DNA of 64,000 nt from DATKJS01 sp964551995 (GCA_964551995.1 CAZKFD010000015.1:1-64000), one strand, 5' to 3'; numbered from the stretch's first letter, positions 32,977 to 42,428 are shown. Program-made: numbers and translations. The notes: generated by a model from the sequence alone, not told the origin.

Positions 32977-34076
32977 CAGAGATATCCTTCCAGGACAAGG
33001 TCGTCCCCGAGGCGGAACGCCCGCAGGCTCTTCACCGGGAGCGCCTCCGCGATCCTCCGGACGCCTTCGCCGGCGAGAAACCCGGGCGCGTCCCGTCCCC
33101 CAACGAGCTTCGGCGAGACCGTCAGGACGATCTTGTCGGCCAGCCGAGAGTCGATGAAACCGGTCTGGAGACGGCTGCCGCCCTCGACGAGGAGGCTCGA
33201 GATCTCGCGCCGGCCGAGCTCGACGAGGACGGATTCGAGCCCACCCGCCCGCCACGATTTCCTCAGGGGGATGATCTCGGCGCCCTTCTTGCGGAGGACG
33301 TCTGCTTTGCCGGGCGGCGCCTCCTCCCGGGCGAAGACGAGGATCGGGCCGGCCGGGAGCGTCGCCAGGATCCGCGACGCGAGGGGCATCCGCAGCTCGG
33401 GGTCGAGGATGACGCGGGTGATCGTCTTTCCGCCCCAGTTCGGATGCCGGACCGTGAGCAGGGGGTCATCCTTGATGAGGGTATAGATTCCGATCATCAG
33501 GGCGTCGTGCTCCCCGCGGAGGAGATGCACATAATTCCTCGTCCCGGCCGCTGAGATCCAGCGGGAATCGCCCGTGCGGGTCGCCGTCTTGCCGTCGAGC
33601 GTCAGCGCCGCCTTCAAGGTCACGAAGGGGATCTTGCGGGTGATGTATTTGGCGTAGGCCTCGTTCAGGCGGGCGTTCTTCTCTTCGAAAAGCCCGACGG
33701 ACACTTCGATCCCCGCCTTCCTCAGTCGGCTTACGCCTTTCTTATAGACGACGGGGTTCGGGTCATAGGCCGAAATGACGGCCCGCCTGAGGCCGGACGC
33801 GATCAGGCTGTCGACGCAGGGGGGTGTGCGGCCCCAGTGGACGCACGGCTCGAGAGTGACGTAGATCGTTGCCCCTTTGGCCCTGCGTCCGGCCTTCCCC
33901 AAGGCCATGATCTCGGCGTGCGGCTTGCCGGCCTCTTCGTGGTATCCGTACCCGATGATCGCCCCCTGCCGGACGATGACCGATCCGACCAGCGGGTTGG
34001 GGCTCGAGCGTCCGCGGGCCTTTTCGGCGAGCCCGTAGGCCATCCGCATGTAGGCGAGGTCCTGGGTTGTCATCAT
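32976..34076 (-). CDS. ribD: bifunctional riboflavin deaminase/reductase
   Basis: This 366-residue protein has an N-terminal cytidine-deaminase-like domain with HAEI (near 53) and PCVHWGRTPPC (near 78-88) binding catalytic zinc. The C-terminal reductase domain (~150-360) has DGKTATRTGDSRWISA near 172 and LLVEGG near 302. It performs the second and third riboflavin steps. Its start overlaps the ftsY stop (ATGA at 34073-34076; a second in-frame ATG at 34073 is possible). Confidence 0.95.
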   Translation of the reverse strand: MMTTQDLAYMRMAYGLAEKARGRSSPNPLVGSVIVRQGAIIGYGYHEEAGKPHAEIMALGKAGRRAKGATIYVTLEPCVHWGRTPPCVDSLIASGLRRAVISAYDPNPVVYKKGVSRLRKAGIEVSVGLFEEKNARLNEAYAKYITRKIPFVTLKAALTLDGKTATRTGDSRWISAAGTRNYVHLLRGEHDALMIGIYTLIKDDPLLTVRHPNWGGKTITRVILDPELRMPLASRILATLPAGPILVFAREEAPPGKADVLRKKGAEIIPLRKSWRAGGLESVLVELGRREISSLLVEGGSRLQTGFIDSRLADKIVLTVSPKLVGGRDAPGFLAGEGVRRIAEALPVKSLRAFRLGDDLVLEGYL

Positions 34077-34963
34077 GTGAGCAGGGCCTTGACAAATTCT
34101 CGGGGTGAGAACTCGAGGATGTCCTCCTCTGATTCGCCCACGCCGATGAACCGGATCGGGAGGGCAAACTCCTTGGCGATTCCGACGGCGGCCCCTCCCT
34201 TGGCCGTGCCGTCGAGCTTTGTCAGGAAGATCCCCGTGAGGCCGGAGAACTTGAGGAATTCCCGGGCCTGGGACAGGGCGTTCTGGCCCGTCGTCGCGTC
34301 GAGGACGAGGAGCGTCTCCTGCGGGGCGCCCTCGATCTCGCGGCCGAGGACCCGCCGGATCTTCTCGAGCTCGTTCATGAGGTTCGTGTTAGTGTGAATG
34401 CGGCCGGCCGTATCGATGACGAGAAGGTCGGCCTTCTGGGCCTTGAACGATTGAAGGGCGTCGAAGACGACGGACGCCGGGTCGGCGCCGTACTGGCCCC
34501 TGACCACGGGAATGTCGAGGCGCCGGCCCCATTGGATCAGCTGTTCCTGCGCGGCGGCCCGGAAGGTGTCGGCGGCGGCCATCATGACCCGCCGGCCGCG
34601 ACGCTTGTGGAACGCGGCGAGCTTCGCCGCCGAGGTGGTCTTGCCGCCGCCGTTGACGCCCACGATCATTACGACGGCCGGCCGGGAGTCGTCGGCCGGG
34701 GCGGCTTGGCGGGCGGCGAGAAGCCGTTCGAGCTCGGCTTCGAGGGCCGCTTCGAGGTCCCCGGCGGAGGCGTCCTTCCGCGTCGTCTCGCGGAGGCGCT
34801 GGAGGATGCTTTCGGCTGTGGGAACGCCGATGTCGGCCAGGATCAGGGCTTCGGCGAGCTCGTCCAGGATCTCCTCCCTCGGCTTCCCGCTCCGGAAAAG
34901 GAGCCCGACTCTCTCGAAGGAGCGGCGGGTGGCCGCGAGTTTTTCGCGCAGGGTGCCGAACAC
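34073..34963 (-). CDS. ftsY: signal recognition particle receptor FtsY
   Basis: This 296-residue SRP GTPase docks ribosome-SRP complexes at the membrane. It has the NG domains only: a helical N domain (~1-85), GVNGGGKTT (near 103), DTFRAAAQEQL near 135, DTAGR near 187 and TKLDGTAKGG near 248. The long acidic N-terminal A domain of E. coli FtsY is absent, as in many bacteria. The start is GTG at 34963, exactly 9 bases after a TAAAAT box, so the message is probably leaderless. It is divergent from recJ and heads the riboflavin run. Confidence 0.95.
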   Translation of the reverse strand: MFGTLREKLAATRRSFERVGLLFRSGKPREEILDELAEALILADIGVPTAESILQRLRETTRKDASAGDLEAALEAELERLLAARQAAPADDSRPAVVMIVGVNGGGKTTSAAKLAAFHKRRGRRVMMAAADTFRAAAQEQLIQWGRRLDIPVVRGQYGADPASVVFDALQSFKAQKADLLVIDTAGRIHTNTNLMNELEKIRRVLGREIEGAPQETLLVLDATTGQNALSQAREFLKFSGLTGIFLTKLDGTAKGGAAVGIAKEFALPIRFIGVGESEEDILEFSPREFVKALLT

Positions 34964-34972
34964 AGCTTAACT

Positions 34973-35001
34973 ATTTTATTTTTCAATTGTTTGATTGTCA
35001 A
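34973..35001 (-). promoter_or_regulatory. promoter of the ftsY-rib operon
   Basis: On the minus strand TTGACA (35001-34996), a 17-base spacer and TAAAAT (34978-34973) are followed by 9 bases to the GTG start. No ribosome-binding site fits in that space. Confidence 0.78.
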
Positions 35002-35023
35002 TGCGGGGAACGGGCGGGTCAAA

Positions 35024-35052
35024 TTGTGGATTGGCGAGGAATGTGTTACATT
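35024..35052 (+). promoter_or_regulatory. promoter of recJ
   Basis: TTGTGG (35024-35029), a 17-base spacer and TACATT (35047-35052) end 9 bases before the recJ ATG. The same TTGTGG hexamer is found at the ECF sigma gene (60187-60192). Confidence 0.5.
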
Positions 35053-35061
35053 GAGGGCGGA

Positions 35062-36753
35062 ATGAACTCTTCGCTCTGGATCATGGCCGAGCCCAGGCCG
35101 GAGGCCGAGGGCATCGCGGCCGGACTCGGGATTCCCCGGCCGATCGCGCGGATCCTCGCCAACCGAAAGATCCTGACCGTCGAAGAAGCCCGGACATTTT
35201 TGTACGGCAACCTCGACGGCCTGCACGATCCGTACCTGATGAAGGGCATGGCCGAGGCCGTGGCCCGGATCGAGAAGGCCATCGCGGACCGCGAGAAGAT
35301 CCTGATCTTCGGCGACTACGACGTCGATGGCGTGCTCTCGGTCGTCATGCTCTTCAAGGCCCTGGCGTCGCTCGGGGCCGAGGCGGAGTATTTTATCCCC
35401 GAGCGGCTGAAAGACGGATACGGTATCAAGGAGCACCACGTGGAGATCCCCGTCCAGCGGGGCACGGGTCTCGTCATCAGCGTCGACTGCGGCATCAAGG
35501 CCGTCGGCTTCACGGCCCAGGCGAAGGGAAAAGGCATCGACGTCATTATCACCGACCATCACCGGCCGGGCGAAACTCTGCCCGAGGCCGCGGCCATTCT
35601 CAATCCCGTCCTGGAGGATTCGGGCTATCCCGACAAGGACCTGGCCGGGGTCGGGGTAACTTTTAAGCTCATCCAGGCCCTTTTTGAGAAAGCCGGGAAG
35701 CTGTCTGGGCTGCCCCACTATATGAAGCTTGTCTGCATCGGGACAGTCGCCGACGTCGCCGGGCTCAAGGGCGAGAACCGCCTGTTTGTGAGGCACGGGC
35801 TGAAGGGCCTGGGCCACGTGTCCAACACGGGATTGAGAAGCTTGATCGAGTCCTGCGGGCTGGCCAACCGGAAGATCTCCGAGGGCGACCTCGGTTTTCG
35901 GATCGGGCCCCGGATCAACGCCGCGGGGCGGATGGGCATGACGGACTTGGCGGTCCGCCTCTTCTTCTGCGATTCGATCGAGGAATCCCTGACACTTGTC
36001 CAGCAGCTTGAGGAATTGAATTCCCAGCGCCAGCGGACCGAGGAGAAGATCTTCGAGGAGGCCAAGGGCCAGATCGAGGAGATGGCGCTCGACAGGAAAT
36101 ACAAGTGCCTCGTCCTCGGGAGCGAGAAGTGGCATCGCGGCGTCATTGGCATCGTGGCCTCGAAGCTCAAGGACTATTTCCACCGGCCGGTCATCCTGTT
36201 CGCGTACGAGGATGGGAAGGCCAGCGGGTCGGGGCGGAGCATTTCGGACGTCCCCCTGATCGATCTCCTGGATGACTGTAAGGATCTGTTCCAGAGCTAC
36301 GGCGGGCACAAGCTGGCCGTCGGCTGCACGCTCCCGGTGGACCGGATGGGCGTGTTCAAGGAAACACTCAACGCCCTGGCGGAAGCGCGGATCAGCGAGG
36401 AGGACCTCCGGAGAAAGCTCCGGATCGACGCCGTCCTCCCATTCGCCGAAATCGACGGGGGCTTCCTCGAGAGTTTCCCGCTCCTGTTCCCGTTCGGAGT
36501 CGGGAATCCCAAGCCGCTCTTCGTGGCCGAGAACGTCGAGGTGATGAGCGAGCCCCGGGTCCTGCAGAGAAAGCACCTGAAATTCCTGGCCCGCCAGGAA
36601 GGCCGCGTCTTCGAGGCCGTGGGCTGGGACAAGGCGGATTGGGCCCGCGTTCTCTCCCGGGGCAGACGGCTGGACATGGCCTTTTCCCTGCTTTTTTCGG
36701 AGTATCTCGGCGAGCAGAGAGTCAGTCTGTCCGTCGAGGACCTGAGAGCTTGA
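35062..36753 (+). CDS. recJ: single-stranded-DNA 5'-exonuclease RecJ
   Basis: This 563-residue DHH-family nuclease works in recombination and mismatch repair. DHH motifs are GDYDVDGVLSV (near 85-95), a DHH-type TDHHRPGETLP (near 168) with VSVDCGI before it, and the DHHA1 part with GGHKLAVGC near 415. The length matches the family. The ATG at 35062 is the one consistent with the -10 spacing; an upstream extension from 34987 is rejected. It is divergent from ftsY and starts the long plus-strand run ending at ptsI. Confidence 0.95.
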   Translation: MNSSLWIMAEPRPEAEGIAAGLGIPRPIARILANRKILTVEEARTFLYGNLDGLHDPYLMKGMAEAVARIEKAIADREKILIFGDYDVDGVLSVVMLFKALASLGAEAEYFIPERLKDGYGIKEHHVEIPVQRGTGLVISVDCGIKAVGFTAQAKGKGIDVIITDHHRPGETLPEAAAILNPVLEDSGYPDKDLAGVGVTFKLIQALFEKAGKLSGLPHYMKLVCIGTVADVAGLKGENRLFVRHGLKGLGHVSNTGLRSLIESCGLANRKISEGDLGFRIGPRINAAGRMGMTDLAVRLFFCDSIEESLTLVQQLEELNSQRQRTEEKIFEEAKGQIEEMALDRKYKCLVLGSEKWHRGVIGIVASKLKDYFHRPVILFAYEDGKASGSGRSISDVPLIDLLDDCKDLFQSYGGHKLAVGCTLPVDRMGVFKETLNALAEARISEEDLRRKLRIDAVLPFAEIDGGFLESFPLLFPFGVGNPKPLFVAENVEVMSEPRVLQRKHLKFLARQEGRVFEAVGWDKADWARVLSRGRRLDMAFSLLFSEYLGEQRVSLSVEDLRA

Positions 36754-36761
36754 GGACGACC

Positions 36762-38606
36762 ATGAGTGTGCGCCACGCCTCCTCTCCGGTGAGGTTCGCC
36801 CGTTGGGCCGTCGCGGCGTCTCTTGTTGTCATTCTAGGCGCCGTGGCCTGGGTCCTCTGCGTCCGGCGCGCCCGGCCCCGCCCCGCCGCGCCCGAGACCG
36901 CCGCCCCAGCGGCTGCGAGGATCGACAGGAAAGAAGGGATCCAGCATCTAGAGTATAAGGACGGGAGGGTCTGGGCCGACGTCCGGGCGGACCGCTTCTT
37001 CCTCGGCGGGGATGCGATGAACCATCTGGAAGGCCGCGCCGAGATCTGGGATTACGAAGGGCCGGAAGGCCGCCGGATCCGGATCCTGGCGGACTCGGTC
37101 GTCTATGACCCGGCCATGATCCATTTCACGATCGCAGGACACGTCCGCATCACCTCGGGCGACCTGCGGTTCGAGTCCGATTCTTTCGATTACGACAAGA
37201 GCCTCAGGATGTTCCGGACCACCCGGGGGGGCGTGGTGACGTCCGACCGTCTGTCGGGCTCGGGCCGGGAGTTCTCCTACGCGGAGGACGCGCACGAGCT
37301 CCGGATCTCCGGCGGCGTCCGGTTCGAGGTCAGGGACGAATCGCGTCCCTCCGGCGCCGTGCAGTTCTCGGGGGACCGGCTCATCTACCTGCGGAAGGAG
37401 AAGCGCGGCCGTATCGAAGGGCGCGGCCGCGTCCAGTCCGGCAGCGGGGACGGCTCCGCGAACCTCCTGGGCTTCGAGCTTTCTCCCGACGAGCGCTATC
37501 TCCTGTCGGCGACGCTCGAGGGGGAGGCCCGATGCGGTTCCCGGGGGGAGGGGCGGGGCTATAATCTTGAAGCGGGGTCGATCCGGATCCTCACCTTCCC
37601 CCGATCATCCGGGATATCGAGCCTCGAAGCGCTGAAGGACTGCCGCATATCCCTGTCCGATGCGTCCGGGCCGGGCGCCGACATCCGCTCCGGGGCGGCG
37701 CGCCTGACGTTCGACCGCGCGGGCCGGCTCGCGGGCTGGCTCGCTTCCGGCGGGGCGGCCATGGACGCGGAAGAAAAAGGGGGCGGCCCGCGGCAGTTCG
37801 AAGGAGAGGAGATCTCCTGGACGGACGAGCCACGGATGCTCGGCGTCCGGGGAGCGCCGGGCGGCGATGCCCGGCTGGATTCGGCGGATTCCCGGATCGA
37901 GGCGCCGTCGATCCGCCTCGATGGCGAAGAGGGGAATGTCCGGGCCGCGGGCGGCGTCAGGGGCCTCATGAAACCCCGGTCCGGAGGCGCGGCCTTGGGT
38001 TTCTTCCCGAGGGATTCGTCGCTTTTCATCGCCTGCAAGGAGATGACCTCCTCGGAGGAGGGCCGCCGGGTCCTTTTTGAAGGGAACGCCCGGATCTGGC
38101 AGGGCGAACGGTCGCTCCAGGCGGGGTCGATTGAGGTCTTCGAGAAAACGGAGGAGATCATGGGCCGGGGAGGCGTCACGGCCGGGCTCCTTCATTCACG
38201 TCCCCGCGCGGCGGCCGACGAGCGCGTCGAGGTCGCGGCCGAGGCCATGGATTACTCTCCCCAGGACCGGACCATCGTTTTCCACGGCCAAGGGTCCGTC
38301 GTCATGCCGGAAGCGCGCCTGGCGGCGAAAACGATTTTCGTCGCCCTGCGCGAGGACAAGAGGGCCATCCAGGGCCTGCGCGCCGAAGGGGAGGTGACGG
38401 TCTCCGAGGGCGATTGGGAAGGCCGGAGCGACAAGGCCGTTTATGACCCGGACGCCGATACCGTCGTCCTGACGGGCCGCCCATCGCTCGTCGAGAAGGG
38501 CAAGGGGACGTCCCGGGGGGACAAATTGACATTTCATCTGGGCGATGGTAGAATCCTGATCGAAAATAAGGGACAGGGAAGGTCGATTAGCATCGTCAAA
38601 TCGTGA
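36762..38606 (+). CDS. large LptC/LptA (OstA)-like LPS-export protein
   Basis: This 614-residue protein has one N-terminal transmembrane helix (~15-36) followed by a long beta-strand-rich region of repeating short strands. It contains LptC/OstA-like segments such as GHVRITSGDLRFESDSFDYD near 125, and a C-terminal LptA-like part with VEVAAEAMDYSPQDRTIVFHGQGSV near 495. LptC (~190 residues) and LptA (~180) together form the periplasmic LPS bridge; this protein could combine them and add extra jellyroll repeats. Its position directly before lptB supports the role. The start has GAGGA upstream. No separate lptA or lptC is visible. Confidence 0.8.
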   Translation: MSVRHASSPVRFARWAVAASLVVILGAVAWVLCVRRARPRPAAPETAAPAAARIDRKEGIQHLEYKDGRVWADVRADRFFLGGDAMNHLEGRAEIWDYEGPEGRRIRILADSVVYDPAMIHFTIAGHVRITSGDLRFESDSFDYDKSLRMFRTTRGGVVTSDRLSGSGREFSYAEDAHELRISGGVRFEVRDESRPSGAVQFSGDRLIYLRKEKRGRIEGRGRVQSGSGDGSANLLGFELSPDERYLLSATLEGEARCGSRGEGRGYNLEAGSIRILTFPRSSGISSLEALKDCRISLSDASGPGADIRSGAARLTFDRAGRLAGWLASGGAAMDAEEKGGGPRQFEGEEISWTDEPRMLGVRGAPGGDARLDSADSRIEAPSIRLDGEEGNVRAAGGVRGLMKPRSGGAALGFFPRDSSLFIACKEMTSSEEGRRVLFEGNARIWQGERSLQAGSIEVFEKTEEIMGRGGVTAGLLHSRPRAAADERVEVAAEAMDYSPQDRTIVFHGQGSVVMPEARLAAKTIFVALREDKRAIQGLRAEGEVTVSEGDWEGRSDKAVYDPDADTVVLTGRPSLVEKGKGTSRGDKLTFHLGDGRILIENKGQGRSISIVKS

Positions 38607-38609
38607 CTC

Positions 38610-39335
38610 ATGAAGGGCTTCCTGAAAGCGGTTGACCTGGAGAAAAGCTTCGGGAGCAAAAAAGTCGTTGATCGAGTCACGGTCGAAGTCCGTGAAGGCG
38701 AGATCGTCGGGTTGTTGGGCCCCAACGGCGCCGGGAAGACCACCACATTCTCCATGATCGTGGGCCTCGTCCCTCAGGACGGAGGCCGGATTGATCTCAA
38801 CGGGGAAGACATCTCAAAGCTCCCGATGTACATGCGGGCCCGGAAGGGGCTCTGCCTTCTCCTCCAGGAACCCTCGTCCTTCAGGAAGCTCGCCGTAGAC
38901 GACAACCTCCTGGCCGTTCTGGAGACCCGTCCCGGCAGGGGGGCGTCGAAAAACGCCGTCCTGGCCGAGACGCTGGCAGAGTTCGGCCTCGAGAGGGTGG
39001 CCGGGGCGCGGGCCCTGACGCTTTCCGGCGGCGAGCGTCGCCGCCTGGAAATCGCCCGGGCGATGCTGCTTGACCCGGCTTTCGTCCTCCTTGACGAGCC
39101 CTTCACCGGCATCGACCCGCTGGCGGTGCTCGACCTCCAGGGGATCATCCGAGACCTGGCGCGGCGTGGCGTCGGGGTTCTTCTGACCGACCATGCCGTC
39201 CGTGAAGCCCTGAAGATCACAGACAGGGCCTATATCCTCGACGGGGGCCGGATCCTTCACACCGGGACGCCCGAGGAAATTGTCGCCTCCGAGGATGTGC
39301 GGAAGAGCTATTTGGGCGATCAATTTCGTCTTTAA
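38610..39335 (+). CDS. lptB: LPS export ABC transporter ATPase LptB
   Basis: This 241-residue ATPase of the LptB2FGC complex has Walker A GPNGAGKTT (37-45), a Q-loop LLLQEPSSFRKLAV near 87, signature LSGGERRRLEIARA near 138 and Walker B FVLLDEPFTGIDP near 156. LptB-typical are the short length and the FTGIDPLAV stretch. It follows the LptC/A-like gene by 3 bases and precedes rpoN, the order seen in many Gram-negative genomes. Confidence 0.95.
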   Translation: MKGFLKAVDLEKSFGSKKVVDRVTVEVREGEIVGLLGPNGAGKTTTFSMIVGLVPQDGGRIDLNGEDISKLPMYMRARKGLCLLLQEPSSFRKLAVDDNLLAVLETRPGRGASKNAVLAETLAEFGLERVAGARALTLSGGERRRLEIARAMLLDPAFVLLDEPFTGIDPLAVLDLQGIIRDLARRGVGVLLTDHAVREALKITDRAYILDGGRILHTGTPEEIVASEDVRKSYLGDQFRL

Positions 39336-39373
39336 ATGATGACGGATGACCGGGAGACGCTCAAGGTGAAACG

Positions 39374-40858
39374 ATGACGCTCCGACAGAGGCTGGACCAG
39401 CGCCAGGTGCAGAAACTGGTGCTGGCTCCAGCGCTTCAGCAGGCGATCAAGCTCCTGCCCCTGACCAACCTGGAGCTGATCGAGGCCATCAACACCGAGC
39501 TCTCGCAGAACCCCGTGATCGAGATCGAAGGCGAGTCCTTGGATCGAAGCACCGAAGACGGGGCGCCGGCAGCCGAGGAGCGGGTCACCGAAAAACCACC
39601 GGATGAGGCCCTGGCCGAGTTGAAGATCCCGGCCTCCGACCCGGACTTCGACCCCAAGCCCGACGCCGAGTTCGACGCGCGCTTCCAGGAGTACCTTGAC
39701 GACGGCTTCCGGCCCCATTTCTACGAGAACCGGGAGGCGGTGTCGCTCGAGAACACGTTGTCCCGGACGCCGTCGCTCTGGGATCACCTGAACTGGCAGG
39801 CGTCGCTGACGTTCTTCGGCCAGGAGGACCGGGAAATCGCCCAGTTCGTCATCGGCAACATCACGGAGGACGGCTACCTGGGCTCCTCGGTCGAGGAGAT
39901 CGCGGAGCTATGCCGGTCGACCCCCGAGAAGGTCAACGAGATCCGGGAGACCATCAAGACGTTCGATCCCGTCGGCGCGGGAAGCCTGGACGTCCGCGAG
40001 GCCCTGCTGGCTCAGATGGACAACCTCGGGATCCACGACGAGACCGCCCGGCTCATGGTCATGCACCATCTTCCCCTCCTTGAGAAATCGGACTTCGCCC
40101 AGCTGTCCAAGGTCCTCAACATCCCTATCGCCGAGCTCAAGGACCACATCGATCTGATCAAGGGGCTCGACTTCGCGCCGGGGAGGAAGTACAGCGAGGA
40201 AAAGACGGCCTACGTTGTTCCCGACATCCTGGTGACCAAAGAAGGGGACGAGTGGAAGATCGCCCTCAACGACGAAGGGCTTCCCCGCCTTCGCATCAGC
40301 CAGTACTACCGGCGGCTCCTGGCCGAGGCCTCCCGAAGCCAGCCCGAGGCCTACGAGTTCCTTGTCGACAAGATGCGGAAGGCCGTCTGGTTTCTCAGGA
40401 GCCTGGACCAGAGGAGCAAGACGATCTACAGGGTCGCCCAGTTCATCGTCAACAAGCAGAAGGGGTTCTTCGACAAGGGGATCGATTTCATCAAGCCCCT
40501 AACTCTGATGGAGATCGCCCAGGACATCGGCGTCCACGAATCCACCGTCGGCCGGGTCGTAGCCAACAAGTACATCCTGACGCCGCAGGGAGTCTATCCC
40601 CTGAAGTACTTCTTCCACAAGTCCCTTCAGGGGAGCTACGGCGAGGAGGTCTCGTCCCTCAGGATCAAGGAACGGATCAAGAAGCTTGTGGAAGGTGAAG
40701 ATCCGGCCAACCCGCTGAGCGACATCGAGATCGGCGAGCTCCTGGCCCGGGAGAATCTCAGGATCGCCCGGCGCACGGTGGCTAAATACCGGATGCAGCT
40801 TAAGATCGAGCCGTCCCACATCCGGAAGCGGAAGTCCATCATGGAGGAGCGGGCATGA
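39374..40858 (+). CDS. rpoN: RNA polymerase sigma-54 factor
   Basis: This 494-residue protein has a Gln/Leu-rich region I (QRQVQKLVLAPALQQAIKLLPL, ~10-32), an acidic region II (~55-115), a core-binding region (~120-290), a helix-turn-helix (DIGVHESTVGRVVANKY, ~385) and the RpoN box ARRTVAKYR (~465-473). Sigma-54 needs enhancer-binding ATPases, none of which is in the window. AAGGTG precedes the ATG. The stop overlaps the hpf start (ATGA). Confidence 0.97.
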   Translation: MTLRQRLDQRQVQKLVLAPALQQAIKLLPLTNLELIEAINTELSQNPVIEIEGESLDRSTEDGAPAAEERVTEKPPDEALAELKIPASDPDFDPKPDAEFDARFQEYLDDGFRPHFYENREAVSLENTLSRTPSLWDHLNWQASLTFFGQEDREIAQFVIGNITEDGYLGSSVEEIAELCRSTPEKVNEIRETIKTFDPVGAGSLDVREALLAQMDNLGIHDETARLMVMHHLPLLEKSDFAQLSKVLNIPIAELKDHIDLIKGLDFAPGRKYSEEKTAYVVPDILVTKEGDEWKIALNDEGLPRLRISQYYRRLLAEASRSQPEAYEFLVDKMRKAVWFLRSLDQRSKTIYRVAQFIVNKQKGFFDKGIDFIKPLTLMEIAQDIGVHESTVGRVVANKYILTPQGVYPLKYFFHKSLQGSYGEEVSSLRIKERIKKLVEGEDPANPLSDIEIGELLARENLRIARRTVAKYRMQLKIEPSHIRKRKSIMEERA

Positions 40859-41379
40859 ACATCCAGTACACCGCGCGTCAGGCCGTCCTGACGTCCGAGA
40901 TCAAGGACTATTGCGAGAAGCGTCTCGGGCGCATGAAGGACCTGAGCCGCGACGTCCTCGATCTTAATATCATCCTGGCCGTCGAGAAGAACAGGAACAA
41001 AGCAGAAATCCATGTCAAGGCCAAGGGCGCGAGCCTCGTCGTCACCGAGGAGACGCCGGACATGATGGATTCGCTGAACAGAGTCTTCGACAGCCTGGAA
41101 AGGAAGATCAAGAAAGAACGGGAAAAATGGCGGGAGCGAAAACGGCGCGGCGGCCGGGAGCGCAAGGAACTGGCCACTCAAGCCGAGGAGGCCGTGCCCG
41201 AGAAGAAGATCGTCCGCAGCGCCAACTTCTCCTCCAAACCCCTGTCATTCGAGGAGGCGCTTGCCCAGTTTGAGCTCAAGAACAGGGAGGTGTTCGCTTT
41301 CCGGCGTGAGGGGTCGGAACGGTGGGCCGTCCTTTACAAGCGCAAGGACGGGAATTACGGGCTCATCGAGCCGGAATGA
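40855..41379 (+). CDS. hpf: long-form ribosome hibernation-promoting factor
   Basis: This 174-residue protein has an N-terminal S30AE domain (~1-100, opening MNIQYTARQAVLTSEIKDYCEKRL). A linker leads to the C-terminal dimerisation domain (RSANFSSKPLSFEEALAQFE to YGLIEPE). Long HPF alone makes 100S ribosome dimers in resting cells. It is coupled to rpoN by ATGA. The rpoN-hpf-ptsN order is strongly conserved. Confidence 0.95.
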   Translation: MNIQYTARQAVLTSEIKDYCEKRLGRMKDLSRDVLDLNIILAVEKNRNKAEIHVKAKGASLVVTEETPDMMDSLNRVFDSLERKIKKEREKWRERKRRGGRERKELATQAEEAVPEKKIVRSANFSSKPLSFEEALAQFELKNREVFAFRREGSERWAVLYKRKDGNYGLIEPE

Positions 41380-41396
41380 TCCGGCGCGGGGGGCAC

Positions 41397-41867
41397 ATGA
41401 AGGTCCACTCCCTCCTGACCGAAGACCTGATCCTGGACCGCCTCCAGGGCGAGACCCGGGACGATGTCCTCCGCGAGATGGTCGAGCGCCTGGACGCGAG
41501 GCCGTCGGCCCGCCCCGGGGAGGATTTTCTTCTCCGGCTGCTGGAGCGGGAGAAGCTCGGCACGACGGCCATCGGCGGCGGGGTCGCCATCCCCCACTGC
41601 AAGGTCAGCGGGCTCAAAGCCCCCATCGTCGCGCTCGGCCTCTCGAGGTCCGGAGTCTCCTTTGCCGCGGCCGACGGAATGCCCGTCCACCTTATCTTTC
41701 TCGTCGTTTCCCCCCTGGAGAACCCAGCCGTCAATCTGGGGATTCTGGCGGCCGTCGCCAAGCTCGTCCGGAACTCGGGCAAACTTGCGCCGAGGCTCAT
41801 GAAATGCCGGACGGCGAAGGAGCATCTCGAGACGCTGCGCCGGGCGGAGGAACAGGCCGGTGACTAG
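41397..41867 (+). CDS. ptsN: nitrogen-PTS EIIA-like protein
   Basis: This 156-residue EIIA (fructose/Ntr class) has the phosphorylated His67 in GGGVAIPHCKV. The C-terminal half (VVSPLENPAVNLGILAAVAKLV) is typical. No sugar-specific EIIB or EIIC is encoded nearby, so it is more likely regulatory than a transporter part. ATG 41397 gives the usual family start (MKVHSLLTEDLI); an in-frame ATG at 41376 overlapping the hpf stop is an alternative. Its end overlaps the hprK start by 8 bases. Confidence 0.92.
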   Translation: MKVHSLLTEDLILDRLQGETRDDVLREMVERLDARPSARPGEDFLLRLLEREKLGTTAIGGGVAIPHCKVSGLKAPIVALGLSRSGVSFAAADGMPVHLIFLVVSPLENPAVNLGILAAVAKLVRNSGKLAPRLMKCRTAKEHLETLRRAEEQAGD

Positions 41868-42420
41868 GAAAAGGGCTGCCCGGCGTCCGGGCAAGTCGGC
41901 AACGACGACGATCTCCGCGGGCCTCCTGAAGATCTTCGGTGTGGGGACGCTCATCCTGGGCGACAGCGGCATCGGCAAGAGCGAAAGCGCCCTGGAGCTC
42001 GTTTCCCGGGGGCATAAGTTCATCGCCGACGACGTCGTCCGCATCAGGAAGACGGGGGATGGGACCCTCTACGGGACGCCGCCGTCCCTGAGCCGGAATT
42101 TCATGGAGATCCGGGGGCTCGGGATCATCAACATCAGGGAGATCTTCGGCTCCCGGTCCGTCGCCGCGGGGGCGCGGGTGGACCTGATCATCAAGCTGAA
42201 AACGTGGCGGCGGGGCTTCGAGGTCGACCGCCTGGGGCTCAAGGTCGCCCGCGACGAATCGATCCTCGGGACGAGCGTTCCGCAGGTCGCGATCCCCGTT
42301 GCGCCCGGCCGGAACATCGCCTCCCTGATCGAGGTCGCCTGCCGGGTCCACCTGCTGAGGAAGAAGGGGTATCACGCCCCGGCGGAAATCGTCAACCGCC
42401 TGAACAGGGTCCTCACCTGA
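41860..42420 (+). CDS. hprK: short HPr kinase/phosphorylase (C-terminal catalytic domain only)
   Basis: This 186-residue protein matches the catalytic half of HprK: P-loop GDSGIGKSE (34-42), ADDVV near 57 and the signature GLGIINIREIFG near 88. The ~130-residue N-terminal domain of the usual ~310-residue enzyme is missing. A comparable short form is known from alphaproteobacteria. It phosphorylates HPr at Ser46, which is present in the HPr encoded at 43799. The start is GTG 41860 with GAGGAAC upstream, overlapping ptsN by 8 bases. Confidence 0.92.
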   Translation: MTRKRAARRPGKSATTTISAGLLKIFGVGTLILGDSGIGKSESALELVSRGHKFIADDVVRIRKTGDGTLYGTPPSLSRNFMEIRGLGIINIREIFGSRSVAAGARVDLIIKLKTWRRGFEVDRLGLKVARDESILGTSVPQVAIPVAPGRNIASLIEVACRVHLLRKKGYHAPAEIVNRLNRVLT

Positions 42421-42428
42421 GGAAGGCC

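Noticed and set aside
34964..35061. FMN riboswitch ahead of the ftsY-rib operon
   Set aside because: The start codon follows the -10 box by 9 bases, leaving no room for a leader. No RFN-like sequence was seen before ribD or ribBA either.
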